From the NCBI RefSeq assembly GCF_002846365.1, contig NZ_PJMW01000002.1, forward strand, positions 5,890,001 through 5,954,000: DNA of 64,000 nt, read 5' to 3'. Each line of letters opens with the position of its first letter. Position 1 is the stretch's first letter. This DNA is from Nocardia fluminea (GTDB lineage: Bacteria; Actinomycetota; Actinomycetes; Mycobacteriales; Mycobacteriaceae). Below are positions 33,628-42,984 of the stretch, in pieces. A model generated the notes under the pieces. That model was not told where the DNA came from. It made no database searches and saw only the letters and a list, made by a program, of their open reading frames with translations. A program made the translations under genes and the position numbers.

Positions 33628-34350
33628 GTGTCGAGCACAGCGTCACACTCCTCCAGCGCCGTGAGCGGCAGGCAAGCCCGATGGCAGCCGCACAACGACA
33701 GCCGCCGGGAGCGGATCGTGCTGGCCGCGGTCGAGCTGATCGAACAGGCGCCCGCGGGCGTCGAGGTGCCGATCATCCAGATCGCCGAGTACGCGGGGCT
33801 CGCGAAATCAGTGGTCTACCGGCAGTTCGCCGGTCGCGACGAGCTGGATCGCCGGATCAGGAGCGAGATCGCCGACCGTTTCGTCGCCGACATCGAGGAC
33901 GCCCTCGACATCGCCGAGGGCTCCATCCACGAAATCCTGGTCCGCACGATCGGCGGCGTGGTGACCTGGATTCAGGACCATCCCCGATTACACGAGTTCC
34001 TGCGGACAGGCCCGTCGGAGACCGATCCCGATATCGACGCGATGAGCGCGCTCATCGCCACCATCGCCGGGTCGACCAGGGCGCTGGTCACCGGCCTGGC
34101 CGGGGTGGTCGGCGTGACCGACGAGGCCTCGGCCGACACGATGACCTTCGCCATCGTGTCGATGACCGAGGCCACCGTCACCCGCTGGGCCAACGATCCC
34201 GAGCCCGCGCTCACCCGGGATCAGCTCATCGAGGAGGTCGCCTCCTACGCCTGGCACGTGGTCGACGGCGTCGCCCGCCGCCACGGCCTGAACCTCGACC
34301 CCGAGCAGCAACTCACCGAGATCATCACGCAGTTGGTCGCCGGCAACTGA
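33628..34350 (+). CDS. TetR-family transcriptional regulator
   Basis: A 240-residue protein with the helix-turn-helix VPIIQIAEYAGLAKSVVYRQ then FAGRDELDRRI and a helical C-terminal domain. GTG 33628 with a GGGCGG just upstream is chosen; GTG 33607 is an in-frame alternative. Its end is 19 bases from the convergent end of the AurF-type oxygenase gene. It may control that gene, whose promoter has a palindrome. Confidence 0.85.
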   Translation: MSSTASHSSSAVSGRQARWQPHNDSRRERIVLAAVELIEQAPAGVEVPIIQIAEYAGLAKSVVYRQFAGRDELDRRIRSEIADRFVADIEDALDIAEGSIHEILVRTIGGVVTWIQDHPRLHEFLRTGPSETDPDIDAMSALIATIAGSTRALVTGLAGVVGVTDEASADTMTFAIVSMTEATVTRWANDPEPALTRDQLIEEVASYAWHVVDGVARRHGLNLDPEQQLTEIITQLVAGN

Positions 34351-34368
34351 ATCGCCGCCGGCAACCGC

Positions 34369-35367
34369 TCACGCGACGCGACGCGCGCTGCGTTCCGGCT
34401 CGCTGCGGTAGCGCGACGCGGGTCCGTCGATACCGAACTTGCGCCACAGCCACTTGGCTGTCGGGTTCATCAGACCGAGGTCGTTGGCCAGTTTGCGCAT
34501 GTCGCCGAAGTAGCCCGCCAGGATCTGCTGGGAATGCTCCGACTTCCAGAACGCCTGCTCGATGACCTCGCGCGGAATATCGAACTCACGCTCGAACGAG
34601 CGCGGTGGGGCCATGATCTCGCCGGCCAGCCAGCGCATCGCGATCGGGAACGCCACCGAGCAGACACCACGATTGAACTTGCCCATCCGGCCGATGTGCG
34701 CGGTGAGGAAATCCCCGGCGAAGGAGATGTGGCGCGCCTCCTCGGCGATGTGGATCTCCATGGTGCGCAACACCATCGGCGGCATCGACGCGCCCTCACG
34801 GATCACGGCCTTCTGGTAGTGATCGATGGGTTCCTCGCCGCCGAGGATGCCGATGAACAGGATCGTGTGGGCGTAGCCGCCGGCGACGCCGATCAGTGGC
34901 GACAGCGCGCGGAACAGCGGCCGCATGCCGGGCACATCGACGTCGATGCGGTTGACCAGCTCCTGGAACATCTGGATGTGGTTGCACTCTTCGGTCATCT
35001 CGTGCAAGCAGTACCGGAACTCGGGCGAGCCGTTCGGCAGCTTCATGATGTATTGCATCATTCCGCGGATCAGCACGCTCTCGAAGGCGGCGCCGACCTT
35101 GATCGCGTTGGCGGTCCGCCACTTGCCGATCGCGATCCGCCGGTCGAGCGGCTGGTCGCGATACCACTGCGTGGCGCCGAGCGGGTCGACGTGGGGCGAG
35201 AGAACCCATCGCACATCGTTCGGGTCAAGGGCGAGCTCGGGCGAATCCCAGTCGATGTCGAGGTAGGGATCGAAATGACGGTCGACAGAACCCTGTGACA
35301 GGGTTGCCAGCGCCTCTCGGTACTCCTCGGTGATGGGTCCGCCACGGCTCGATTCGGTCAGCGTCAT
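34369..35367 (-). CDS. AurF-type diiron oxygenase
   Basis: A 332-residue protein with ferritin-like carboxylate/histidine motifs: MTEECNHIQMFQELV and AEEARHISFAGDF, preceded by GAAFESVLIRGMM. This is the AurF family, whose founding member oxidises an aryl amine to a nitro group; mycobacterial homologues have unknown roles. GAGGAGG lies upstream of ATG 35367. A palindrome in the promoter and the nearby TetR gene suggest ligand-controlled expression. Confidence 0.88.
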   Translation of the reverse strand: MTLTESSRGGPITEEYREALATLSQGSVDRHFDPYLDIDWDSPELALDPNDVRWVLSPHVDPLGATQWYRDQPLDRRIAIGKWRTANAIKVGAAFESVLIRGMMQYIMKLPNGSPEFRYCLHEMTEECNHIQMFQELVNRIDVDVPGMRPLFRALSPLIGVAGGYAHTILFIGILGGEEPIDHYQKAVIREGASMPPMVLRTMEIHIAEEARHISFAGDFLTAHIGRMGKFNRGVCSVAFPIAMRWLAGEIMAPPRSFEREFDIPREVIEQAFWKSEHSQQILAGYFGDMRKLANDLGLMNPTAKWLWRKFGIDGPASRYRSEPERSARRVA

Positions 35368-35442
35368 CGGTGCCTCCTCGGTTCGCGTCCGGCGCGCACG
35401 GCACCTGTTATCGCCGTCACACCGTTACCCGAGAATAACTGA

Positions 35443-35453
35443 GACTGTCAGTC
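35443..35453. promoter_or_regulatory. Palindrome in the AurF promoter
   Basis: GACTG-T-CAGTC is an 11-bp palindrome about 76 bases upstream of the AurF start. It is a plausible TetR site; the adjacent TetR gene is the natural candidate. Inferred. Confidence 0.42.
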
Positions 35454-35488
35454 CCACACAACCCTGACGCGATAACGTTTTCTCCCGC

Positions 35489-36082
35489 CTATTCGACGAG
35501 CAGCACCACCAACTGGCGGGCCAACTCGCCGTCGCCGGGGCCACCGAGCCAGATCAGCGGACGGCGCTGGTCGAGATGGTCCAGCGCTTCGGGCAGTGAC
35601 AGGAAGACCCGATCGGCGCGCACGACACACACCTGGGGTACCGACTCGGAAACGGTGGGTCCACCGTCGACATCGAGAGCCAGCGAGCCGGTCGAGGCGT
35701 CGCCTGCCACCGCGTCGCGAACCACCGCGTCGCCTCGCTCGACCGAATCCGAACCGCTGTGCACCACCAGGTGTCCCGGTGCGCCGGCCCAGTGATCGAG
35801 CCACGCCGGGCCCGGCTCGACCGCGGCGAGTACCGTTTGCACGCTCATGCCGTAGAGAACATCGGCGACAGCGGCGGGCAAACCGGCGACGTCGACGGTG
35901 CGCACCACCGATCCGTGCTCGCGCAACCGGTCGACGAACCGCTCGAGCACCTCGGCACGCTCGGCCGGGTCCACGATGGCGTGCCTGCCCCCGGATCGAC
36001 GCATGGGTACCCGGCGCTCGTCCTCGGGCAGGTCGAGCAGCCCGTCACGGACTCGGCGCAAGATCTCCTCGCGAGAATTCAC
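35489..36082 (-). CDS. Orphan LutC/LUD-domain protein
   Basis: A 197-residue protein. It opens like LutC (MNSREEILRRVRDGL) and keeps LVVHSGSDSVERGDA and SVPQVCVVRADRVFLSLPEA. The canonical GPSxTSDIE loop near the end is replaced by LIWLGGPGDGELARQLVVLL. LutC is normally one part of the LutABC lactate oxidation complex, but no lutA or lutB is in the window. A divergent or independent role is inferred. Confidence 0.75.
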   Translation of the reverse strand: MNSREEILRRVRDGLLDLPEDERRVPMRRSGGRHAIVDPAERAEVLERFVDRLREHGSVVRTVDVAGLPAAVADVLYGMSVQTVLAAVEPGPAWLDHWAGAPGHLVVHSGSDSVERGDAVVRDAVAGDASTGSLALDVDGGPTVSESVPQVCVVRADRVFLSLPEALDHLDQRRPLIWLGGPGDGELARQLVVLLVE

Positions 36083-36166
36083 TCGGGCACTCTCCTTCGT
36101 TGGCGACGCCGATGTCGCCGTTCACACATTCCCTCTCCCCACATACCGCGGGAACTCTTCAATTCG

Positions 36167-36907
36167 CTACCGTACCGACCGGTCCACATGATCCGGCTGC
36201 GGCACGACGAAGCCCAGCAGATGCAAGAGCCGGTCGACGTTGAGGTCGAAGATCTCCGCCCGATCAGCGAAGGTGTCGCGGCCGTACATGTCGAACACAT
36301 CGAAGTTCACGGCACCGAAAAGCGTCGTCCACGCGGTGAGGGCGGACGCGATCACGCGATCAGGGATGGCGAGTCCGAACTGCTCGCGGATAGTGGCGAA
36401 ATCGGCCGCCGTACGCGGGGAGATCGCGGGATCGGTCACACCACTGTCGAGCAGGCCCCGGCGATAGGCGCTGTCGATGATGCCGAGCAGGGTCGCGATC
36501 ACGCGCACGCCCGGCGCCTCGGTATCGGCGGCCGGGGCGGCATAGCCGGGGACGGGCGTGCCGAAGAGCAGGCCGTACCAGGCGGGTTCGGCCAGCGCCC
36601 AGTCCCGCACGGCGCGCGCGGTCACCCGGAAACGAGTTGCGGGGTCGTCGGGGGCGTCGATCAGGGCCGCGTCGACGGCGTCACCGAGTGCGTTGTAGCC
36701 GTCGACCACCAGCATGGTCAGCAGTTCGTCGCGGCTGCGGACATACCGGTACACCGCCGACGAGACAACGCCCAGATCGCGGGCGACCGCGCGCAACGAC
36801 AACGCCGCCGCGCCCTGCGTGGCCAAATGCTCGCGGCCGATGCGTTTGATGTCGGCGATCGTCTGCGCGCGGGCCACTGCGCGCGGACCCGGCCGGTCGG
36901 AGCTCAT
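36167..36907 (-). CDS. TetR-family regulator with WHG-type C-terminal domain
   Basis: A 246-residue protein. The helix-turn-helix is LRAVARDLGVVSSAVYRYVR then SRDELLTMLVVDGYN. The C-terminal domain contains WYGLLFGTPVPGY, typical of the actinobacterial WHG type. ATG 36907 lies 7 bases after the MerR stop on the same strand, so the two regulators are one transcript. Its target is not evident. Confidence 0.85.
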   Translation of the reverse strand: MSSDRPGPRAVARAQTIADIKRIGREHLATQGAAALSLRAVARDLGVVSSAVYRYVRSRDELLTMLVVDGYNALGDAVDAALIDAPDDPATRFRVTARAVRDWALAEPAWYGLLFGTPVPGYAAPAADTEAPGVRVIATLLGIIDSAYRRGLLDSGVTDPAISPRTAADFATIREQFGLAIPDRVIASALTAWTTLFGAVNFDVFDMYGRDTFADRAEIFDLNVDRLLHLLGFVVPQPDHVDRSVR

Positions 36908-36914
36908 CGTTCGA

Positions 36915-37628
36915 TCATCGCCCACTCGCGGCGCGGGCCGGATCCCGGCGTGCGGCCGTGTCGTCTTCGGCGGCGGCGCGCTCGATCTCGGCGGCCAGCG
37001 TCGCGCCGCCGACCGCGAAGGCCATCGCCAGCAAGCGGTCGCGGAAGCGGCTCAGATCCACACTCACGCCTTCACCGCCGTACCCGGTGCCCGCCGCTTC
37101 GCGCACCGTGCCCACCACCTCGTCGGCGAGGTCGGCGATGCGTGACTGGATGAGCGTGCGCAGGGCCCCGCTGAGCGTGACGTCGATGCCGACGTCGTAG
37201 AGGACGAGGGCGGCTTTGAACATCGTGGGGTCCGCGACGAACCACCGCTGACCGCGCCGTTCCAGATAGCCCGCCGCGGCGAGTTCGGCGAGCACGTCGG
37301 TGCCGCGCTCGCCCAGCATCGCGGCGATCTCGGCATCGTCGAGAAAGGACGAGCGTTCGATGGACTGCCCCGCACGCGGGTCGAACAGGGTGCGCCAGTC
37401 GCCTGCCTGCGGTTCGGTGTCGAACACCTCGCGGATGGCGTCGAGCCGCAGCCCGCGCGCCTGCATGGCGACGATGTCGCGCAGCCGGTCCAAGTGCTCG
37501 TCGGTGTAGACGACTTCTTTGCCCGCGCGGCCGGGTTTCGGCAGGACGCCGAGCGAGTGGTAATAGCGGATGGTGCGCGACGCCACGCCGCTGACGTCGG
37601 CGAGTTCCGCTCGGGTGTATCGGGCCAC
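36915..37628 (-). CDS. MerR-family transcriptional regulator
   Basis: A 237-residue protein. The MerR head is ARYTRAELADVSGVASRTIR then YYHSLGVLPKPGRAGKEVVY, followed by a long C-terminal helical region (MFKAALVLYDVGIDVTLSGA, RTLIQSRI). GTG 37628 starts the DNA-binding domain. It faces choD across 99 bases holding a MerR-like palindrome between -35 and -10. Co-transcribed with the TetR gene behind it. Confidence 0.87.
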   Translation of the reverse strand: MARYTRAELADVSGVASRTIRYYHSLGVLPKPGRAGKEVVYTDEHLDRLRDIVAMQARGLRLDAIREVFDTEPQAGDWRTLFDPRAGQSIERSSFLDDAEIAAMLGERGTDVLAELAAAGYLERRGQRWFVADPTMFKAALVLYDVGIDVTLSGALRTLIQSRIADLADEVVGTVREAAGTGYGGEGVSVDLSRFRDRLLAMAFAVGGATLAAEIERAAAEDDTAARRDPARAASGR

Positions 37629-37661
37629 CCGACCAGCATAGGGTGGTTCGGCACCTACGTT

Positions 37662-37677
37662 GACAGCTCTGGCTGTC
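37662..37677. promoter_or_regulatory. MerR-type operator within choD promoter spacer
   Basis: GACAGC-TCTG-GCTGTC is a perfect 6-4-6 palindrome. It starts within a -35 TTGACA (37660-37665) and lies upstream of a -10-like TAGCGT (37683-37688), the layout expected for MerR activators. Confidence 0.68.
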
Positions 37678-37727
37678 GCCATTAGCGTTACCCGCGTCAC
37701 TGTCGACACCGATCGAGGAGCTCCCCC

Positions 37728-39455
37728 ATGCCCGAGCGCACCACCGATTTCGACGTTCTGATCGTCGGCTCCGGTTTCGGTGGCAGTGTCACCGCACTGC
37801 GGCTGGTGGAGAAGGGCTACAAGGTCGGCGTCATCGAGGCCGGTCGCCGCTTCGCCGATGACGAACTACCCAAGACCAGCTGGGACCTGCGCAAATTCGT
37901 GTGGGCGCCCAAGCTCGGCTGTTACGGCATCCAGCGCATCCACCCGCTGCGCGACGTCCTGATCCTGGGCGGCGCCGGCGTCGGCGGTGGTTCGCTGAAC
38001 TACGCCAACACCCTCTACGTGCCGCCGGAGCCGTTCTTCCAGGACCCGCAGTGGCGCGAGATCACCGACTGGCGCAGCGAGCTCACCCCTTATTACGAGC
38101 AAGCGAAGAAGATGCTCGGGGTGGTGACAAATCCCCACATGACTCCCGCCGACGAGATCTTCAAAGCCGTCGCCGAGGACATGGGTGTGGGCGAGACATT
38201 CGTGCAGACGCCCGTGGGAGTGTTCTTCGGGACGCCTGGCGAGACCGAGGCCGACCCCTACTTCGGTGGTGTCGGTCCCGAGCGCACCGGCTGTGTGGAA
38301 TGTGGCGACTGCATGGTCGGCTGCAAATTCGGCGCCAAGAACACGCTGGTGAAGAACTACCTCTACCTCGCGGAACAGGCGGGTGCGCAGGTCGTTCCGA
38401 TGACCACGGTGACATCGCTGCGACCGCTGCCCGACGGCACATGGGACGTGGCCACCGAGCGCACCGGTGCCTGGGTACGCAAGGCTCCCAAGACACTGAC
38501 CGCGAAGCATGTCGTGCTCGCGGCCGGAACGCTCGGCACGCAGAAGTTGCTGCACGCGATGCGCGACGAAGGTGCGCTGCCGAACCTGTCGGACAAGCTC
38601 GGCCTGCTGACCCGCACGAACTCCGAGTCGATCGTCGGTGCCGCGACCAAGACACTCGGGCCCGACCAGGACTTCACCAAGGGCGTCGCGATCACCTCGT
38701 CGATCCATCCCACCCCCGATACCCACGTCGAGCCGGTGCGCTACGGCAAGGGCTCGAACTCGATGGGCATGCTGCAAACGCTCATGGTCGACGGCGGCGG
38801 GCGGGTGCCGCGATGGCTGCGGTTCCTCGGCCTCGTGCTGTCCAACCCCCTGATCTTCCTGCGCTTCATGAGCGTGAAGAACTGGAGCGAGCGCACGATC
38901 ATCTCCCTGGTCATGCAGCACCTGGACAATTCGATCACCACCTACACCAAGCGCGGGCTCTTCGGTGGCCGCAAGCTGACCTCCAAACAGGGCCACGGAC
39001 AACCGAACCCGACGTGGATCCCGGCGGGCAACGATGTGACCCGCCGGGTCGCGGACAAGATCGGCGGCGTGGCCGGTGGCACCTGGGGTGATGTGTTCAA
39101 TGTGCCGATGACCGCCCACTTCCTCGGTGGCGCGGCGATCGGCGCCGACCGCGACCACGGCGTGATCGACGCCTACCACCGCGTATACGGCTACCCGACG
39201 CTCAGTGTCGTCGACGGTGCCGCCGTCTCGGCCAACCTCGGTGTCAACCCCTCGCTCACCATCACCGCCCAGGCCGAGCGCGCGGCCGCGTACTGGCCGA
39301 ACAACGGCGAACTCGACACCCGCCCCGAACAGAGCGCCGGCTACACCAAGATCGCCCCGGTCCGCCCGAACCAGCCGGTCGTGCCCGAAGGCGCACCCGC
39401 CGCCCTGGTCCTGCCGATCGTCGAGATCCGCAGCTCGGAGAAGACCGCGGGCTGA
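37728..39455 (+). CDS. choD: GMC-type cholesterol oxidase (ChoD-like)
   Basis: A 575-residue FAD enzyme. The dinucleotide motif is VGSGFGGSVTALRL at residues 14-27. ILGGAGVGGGSLNYANTLYV follows the GMC pattern. A Cys cluster CVECGDCMVGCKFGAKN near 190 and the C-terminal VDGAAVSANLGVNPSLTITA agree with mycobacterial ChoD (about 578 residues). ChoD-type enzymes oxidise 3-hydroxysteroids, though physiological roles are debated. Regulated probably by the divergent MerR protein. A terminator follows. Confidence 0.88.
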   Translation: MPERTTDFDVLIVGSGFGGSVTALRLVEKGYKVGVIEAGRRFADDELPKTSWDLRKFVWAPKLGCYGIQRIHPLRDVLILGGAGVGGGSLNYANTLYVPPEPFFQDPQWREITDWRSELTPYYEQAKKMLGVVTNPHMTPADEIFKAVAEDMGVGETFVQTPVGVFFGTPGETEADPYFGGVGPERTGCVECGDCMVGCKFGAKNTLVKNYLYLAEQAGAQVVPMTTVTSLRPLPDGTWDVATERTGAWVRKAPKTLTAKHVVLAAGTLGTQKLLHAMRDEGALPNLSDKLGLLTRTNSESIVGAATKTLGPDQDFTKGVAITSSIHPTPDTHVEPVRYGKGSNSMGMLQTLMVDGGGRVPRWLRFLGLVLSNPLIFLRFMSVKNWSERTIISLVMQHLDNSITTYTKRGLFGGRKLTSKQGHGQPNPTWIPAGNDVTRRVADKIGGVAGGTWGDVFNVPMTAHFLGGAAIGADRDHGVIDAYHRVYGYPTLSVVDGAAVSANLGVNPSLTITAQAERAAAYWPNNGELDTRPEQSAGYTKIAPVRPNQPVVPEGAPAALVLPIVEIRSSEKTAG

Positions 39456-39468
39456 TCGAACCAACCCC

Positions 39469-39507
39469 GGCCCCGGCCTTGCGGTTACCCACCGCGAAGC
39501 CGGGGCC
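39469..39507. terminator. Bidirectional hairpin between choD and the DUF5995 gene
   Basis: Seventeen-base arms (GGCCCCGGCCTTGCGGT and its partner ending GCCGGGGCC) pair with two mismatches around a short loop. It lies between two convergent genes. No long T-run follows. Confidence 0.55.
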
Positions 39508-39529
39508 GTCCCGTTTCGCCGCTACGTGT

Positions 39530-40411
39530 TCAGAGTGCGTTGATCCGGGCCAGCGCTTCGAAAGCCAGGTCGGCGGCCTGCCACAAGGCCGTGATCTCGG
39601 TGCGGATGGCGGGGGCGAGCGCGGGGTCTTGCAAGGCCAGGCCGTTGCTGAAGATCACCGTGTTCGCGGCGAGGTCGGCGGCGATGAGCATCTGTTCGGT
39701 GGCGACGCCCGCGCCGAACAGCTGGTCCAATCCCTCACCGACGAAATAGAACCGCCACAGCGGGCCGAGGTCGGCACCATAGGCCGCCTTGGTGCGGTCG
39801 ATGATCACGTCACCGACCGAGGCGATACCGGCCACGATCTTGAAATAGTCCGGCGCGTTCTCCGGCTTGCTCCCCACGGCTGCCACCGAGTAGCTCAGGT
39901 CGACGGTGAGGTGGGCGTTGTAGCCGGCCATGGCGGTGCGGGCGCGCGATGCCTCGCAGTCCCGAGCGAGGGAGAAATAGTGTGCCCATTGCGGTTCCGC
40001 GATGCCGCCGGTGAATTCGGCATGCAGATTGTCGAGGAATCGGCGCAGCAGTTCCGTGCTGATCGCGTGCGCGTACTCGCGGTTCGCGAACGCCGCCGGG
40101 TTACGCTGCATGGGCATCACCGCGGCGTATTCGACGCCGTCGAGCCCGATCGCGAACAGTCCGCGCAGGTCGCGGTGCTCGACCAGGAGTTCGGTGATCC
40201 GATGATGGCGGGCCACCGCGTCTTCGAGCCGGTCCAGGCTGTCGGCGCCGGAGATCGCCGACGTGTCCGACAACCGCGCGATCTCGGCGATATCGGTCTG
40301 GGACAGGGTGGACCCGCACGCGGTGTCCCCGACCGCGCCCGCAGCCGGGCCCGCGGGCAGAATCAGGGCCGCGACGGCGACACCGGCAGCTATTGCACTC
40401 GATACGCGCAC
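39530..40411 (-). CDS. DUF5995-family exported protein
   Basis: A 293-residue protein. A signal-like N-terminus (VRVSSAIAAGVAVAALILPA) is followed by AGAVGDTACG, then a helical domain with NREYAHAISTELLRRFLDNL, HAEFTGG and MAGYNAHLTVDLSYSVAAV, matching DUF5995. Function is unknown. GTG 40411 is chosen since the frame upstream loses hydrophobicity and is Arg/Trp-rich shadow. Convergent with choD. Confidence 0.75.
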   Translation of the reverse strand: MRVSSAIAAGVAVAALILPAGPAAGAVGDTACGSTLSQTDIAEIARLSDTSAISGADSLDRLEDAVARHHRITELLVEHRDLRGLFAIGLDGVEYAAVMPMQRNPAAFANREYAHAISTELLRRFLDNLHAEFTGGIAEPQWAHYFSLARDCEASRARTAMAGYNAHLTVDLSYSVAAVGSKPENAPDYFKIVAGIASVGDVIIDRTKAAYGADLGPLWRFYFVGEGLDQLFGAGVATEQMLIAADLAANTVIFSNGLALQDPALAPAIRTEITALWQAADLAFEALARINAL

Positions 40412-40518
40412 GCGCCGATTCCACCATCTCTCGGCGTGATTCGCGCATCGACGCGCGCGTTGACCCACCGATGGGCGTGTCGGACCACCACGGTGCGACG
40501 GGCCCATAGCCTGGACCG

Positions 40519-41367
40519 ATGCCGGAGACCATCGCGATTTCAGGGGCCAGCGGACATATCGGCGGCCGCGTGGCCCGTCTGCTCGCACCCTCGGCCGCGC
40601 GCCTGCGACTGCTGGGACGCCACGTCGAGCACATCGCGCCGATCGACGGTGCGACCACCGCCACCATCGACTTCGGCGATCCCACCACGGTGGCCGCGGC
40701 ACTCGACGGCGTGGGGACCTTCTTCTTCGTCTCCGCCACCGAGAGCGCCGACCGCGCAGCCCAGCAGGCCGCGGTGGTGAACGCCGCGAAAGACGCGGGC
40801 GTGCACCGGATCGTGTATCTGTCGTTCGTCGGGGCCGCGCCCGATGCCACGTTCACGTTCGCCCGCGACCACTGGTACACCGAACAGGCCATCCGGGCGT
40901 CCGGCCTCGCGTTCACCTTCCTGCGCGACAACCAGTACCAGGACATCATCCCGCACTTCGCCGACGCAGACGGTGTGATCGAAGGTCCGGCCGGTGACGG
41001 CGAGGTCGCCGCGGTCACCCGTGCCGATGTCGCCGATTGCGCCGCGGCGGTGCTCGATTCGGACGCGCACTACGGCGAGACCTTCGACCTCACCGGTCCG
41101 CGCGCCTTCACCCTGCGCACGGCCACCGCCGACATGTCCGAAGTCCTCGGCCGACCGTTCCGTTACGTCGAGCAGACTGTCGAGCAGGCTTATGCGTCCC
41201 GCGCGAAGTACAACGCGCCGACATGGGAAGTCGACGGCTGGGTCAGCACTTACACCTCGATCGCGCAGGGCGACCTCGCCCAGGTCACCGACGCGGTCCC
41301 GCACCTGACCGGCCACCCGGCCACCGACTTCCGCAAATTCCTCGCGACTCTTCCGAAGGACGCCTGA
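40519..41367 (+). CDS. NmrA-like NAD(P)-binding protein
   Basis: A 282-residue atypical short-chain dehydrogenase. The nucleotide motif is ISGASGHIGGRVARLL. Further marks are GTFFFVSATES, AAKDAGVHRIVYLSFVGAAP and FLRDNQYQDIIPHFA, typical of NmrA/quinone oxidoreductase-2-like proteins. They bind NAD(P)H and act as reductases or redox sensors. Single gene, divergent from the DUF5995 gene. Confidence 0.85.
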   Translation: MPETIAISGASGHIGGRVARLLAPSAARLRLLGRHVEHIAPIDGATTATIDFGDPTTVAAALDGVGTFFFVSATESADRAAQQAAVVNAAKDAGVHRIVYLSFVGAAPDATFTFARDHWYTEQAIRASGLAFTFLRDNQYQDIIPHFADADGVIEGPAGDGEVAAVTRADVADCAAAVLDSDAHYGETFDLTGPRAFTLRTATADMSEVLGRPFRYVEQTVEQAYASRAKYNAPTWEVDGWVSTYTSIAQGDLAQVTDAVPHLTGHPATDFRKFLATLPKDA

Positions 41368-41394
41368 CCAGGCTCCCGGAGCCGTCGTCAAGAC

Positions 41395-42969
41395 TTACGC
41401 GGTGGTCTCCTCGGCGGCAGGCGTCGCGGTCGGCAGCAGTGAGTACGCCAGGCAGACGAGCGCGAAGAACAGATAACCCAGTGCCACACCGGGCGCGGCG
41501 GCCCATTCGACCGCGTGCGCGTGAATCAGTCCGATCCAGCTCAATCCGGCGCCGATGACCGCCGCCACTCCCGCCGCACGGAAACGTTTGTCGAGGATGA
41601 AGGTGACGATCGCGCCGAGCACCAGACCGGCCAGCACCGCACCGGACCCGAACACCTTCAGCCCGTCATAGACCACCCCCGCCTGACCCAGCGCGTCCGA
41701 GCCGACCTTCTCCGCCGACGTTCCCGCCGCGGACAGGGCGTTGTCGATCTGGGTGACGGCCCACTCCGCCAGGTTGGGCAGCAGCGCGGCCACGACCGCC
41801 ACCGCGTGGATCCGCGGTACCGCCTGGAACGCTTGCGCGCCGATCAGCAGCCCGATGTAGAGCAGGATCGGGACGATCGCCGGGATCGGCAGCAGCGTCG
41901 CGAGAATGCCGAAAAGCCCCAGCAGGCACATGATGCCGATGGTCAGGCCGCTGGCGAGCGAATAGCCGGTGCGCCCGCCTGCGTCCTTCCAGCCCGGGTG
42001 GCCGATGTAGACCGCGGGCGGGAAGGGTGAGCCGAAGCCCGCGCCGATCACCGCACCGAAACCGTCGGCCAGCAGCACACTGCGCAGGTTGTAGTTGTCG
42101 CCCGCGGCCGCGGCGCTCTCCACGTTGCTCATGGCTTCGGTGAAGTTGTAGATACCCAGCGGGATGGCGGTGGCCAGCAGTGGGGCCAGGTCGCCGAGTC
42201 CGTCGAAGAGCAGGCCGAGGCGCAGGTCGGGCAGACCGAGCGCGATGTCGTGTGCGGCCTGGGCGACATCGGGTGCTGACATGTAGCCGCCGATCCAGCC
42301 GATCGCGGTGCCGACCAGCAGCGCGACCAGGCCGACCGGGATATTGCCCGGCAGTGTGATGTCGGTGAAGAAGCCGATCAGGATGATGGCCAGCACCGGC
42401 AGCCCGATCCAGGCCACCTCCCACATCTGCGCGGCGGGGCGCATGGCGATGAAGGTGATCGAGATACCGGCCAGGGTGCCGAGCATCGCCGCCCGCGGGG
42501 TGACCTTGCGGATGTAGGGGCCGACGAAGGCTCCGATCATCACGATCACGCCGATCATGAACGCCCAGGCCAGCCCAGCCGCCCACGCCCGCAACGGATC
42601 TCCGGTGGCCAGGTAGATCGGCAGCATCACCACGAACACGACGATGAACATGTGGGGAACGCTCGGCCCGTAGGGCAGCGCCGTCACATCGGTGCGGCCT
42701 TCGCGGGTGGCCAGGCGCCTGGCCAGCACCATGTAGTACAGGTTGCCCAGCACGAGCGCGATACCCAGAGCGGGCAGCACCGTGCCGAGCACATCGGTGC
42801 TGGGGATCTTCACCACCGCGATGGTGAGCGTGGTCAGGGTCAGGACGTTGACCAGGATGTTGAACGCCAGCCCGAAGAAGGCGTTGGTGTCTCCTCTGGT
42901 CCACCACGCGAGTGCCGGTGGCGCGGGAGGTTCCGGGGCGGTGGTCGTTTTCGAGGTGTCGACGGACAT
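41395..42969 (-). CDS. NCS2-type (xanthine/uracil permease-like) transporter
   Basis: A 524-residue membrane protein with about 12-14 hydrophobic helices. The signature region ALPYGPSVPHMFIV and the later IYNFTEAMSNVESAAAAGDN plus FGAVIGAGFGSPFPPAVYIG fit the nucleobase-cation symporter-2 fold. It lies 15 bases behind a cysteine hydrolase gene, itself overlapping an allophanate-hydrolase-like gene, so it probably imports the nitrogen compound they degrade. Substrate is inferred. Confidence 0.82.
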   Translation of the reverse strand: MSVDTSKTTTAPEPPAPPALAWWTRGDTNAFFGLAFNILVNVLTLTTLTIAVVKIPSTDVLGTVLPALGIALVLGNLYYMVLARRLATREGRTDVTALPYGPSVPHMFIVVFVVMLPIYLATGDPLRAWAAGLAWAFMIGVIVMIGAFVGPYIRKVTPRAAMLGTLAGISITFIAMRPAAQMWEVAWIGLPVLAIILIGFFTDITLPGNIPVGLVALLVGTAIGWIGGYMSAPDVAQAAHDIALGLPDLRLGLLFDGLGDLAPLLATAIPLGIYNFTEAMSNVESAAAAGDNYNLRSVLLADGFGAVIGAGFGSPFPPAVYIGHPGWKDAGGRTGYSLASGLTIGIMCLLGLFGILATLLPIPAIVPILLYIGLLIGAQAFQAVPRIHAVAVVAALLPNLAEWAVTQIDNALSAAGTSAEKVGSDALGQAGVVYDGLKVFGSGAVLAGLVLGAIVTFILDKRFRAAGVAAVIGAGLSWIGLIHAHAVEWAAAPGVALGYLFFALVCLAYSLLPTATPAAEETTA

Positions 42970-42984
42970 GGTGGATCCTGTTCG

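Noticed and set aside
41368..41394. Short hairpin GGCTCC-C-GGAGCC as terminator
   Set aside because: The one-base loop and lack of a T-run make it too weak to call.
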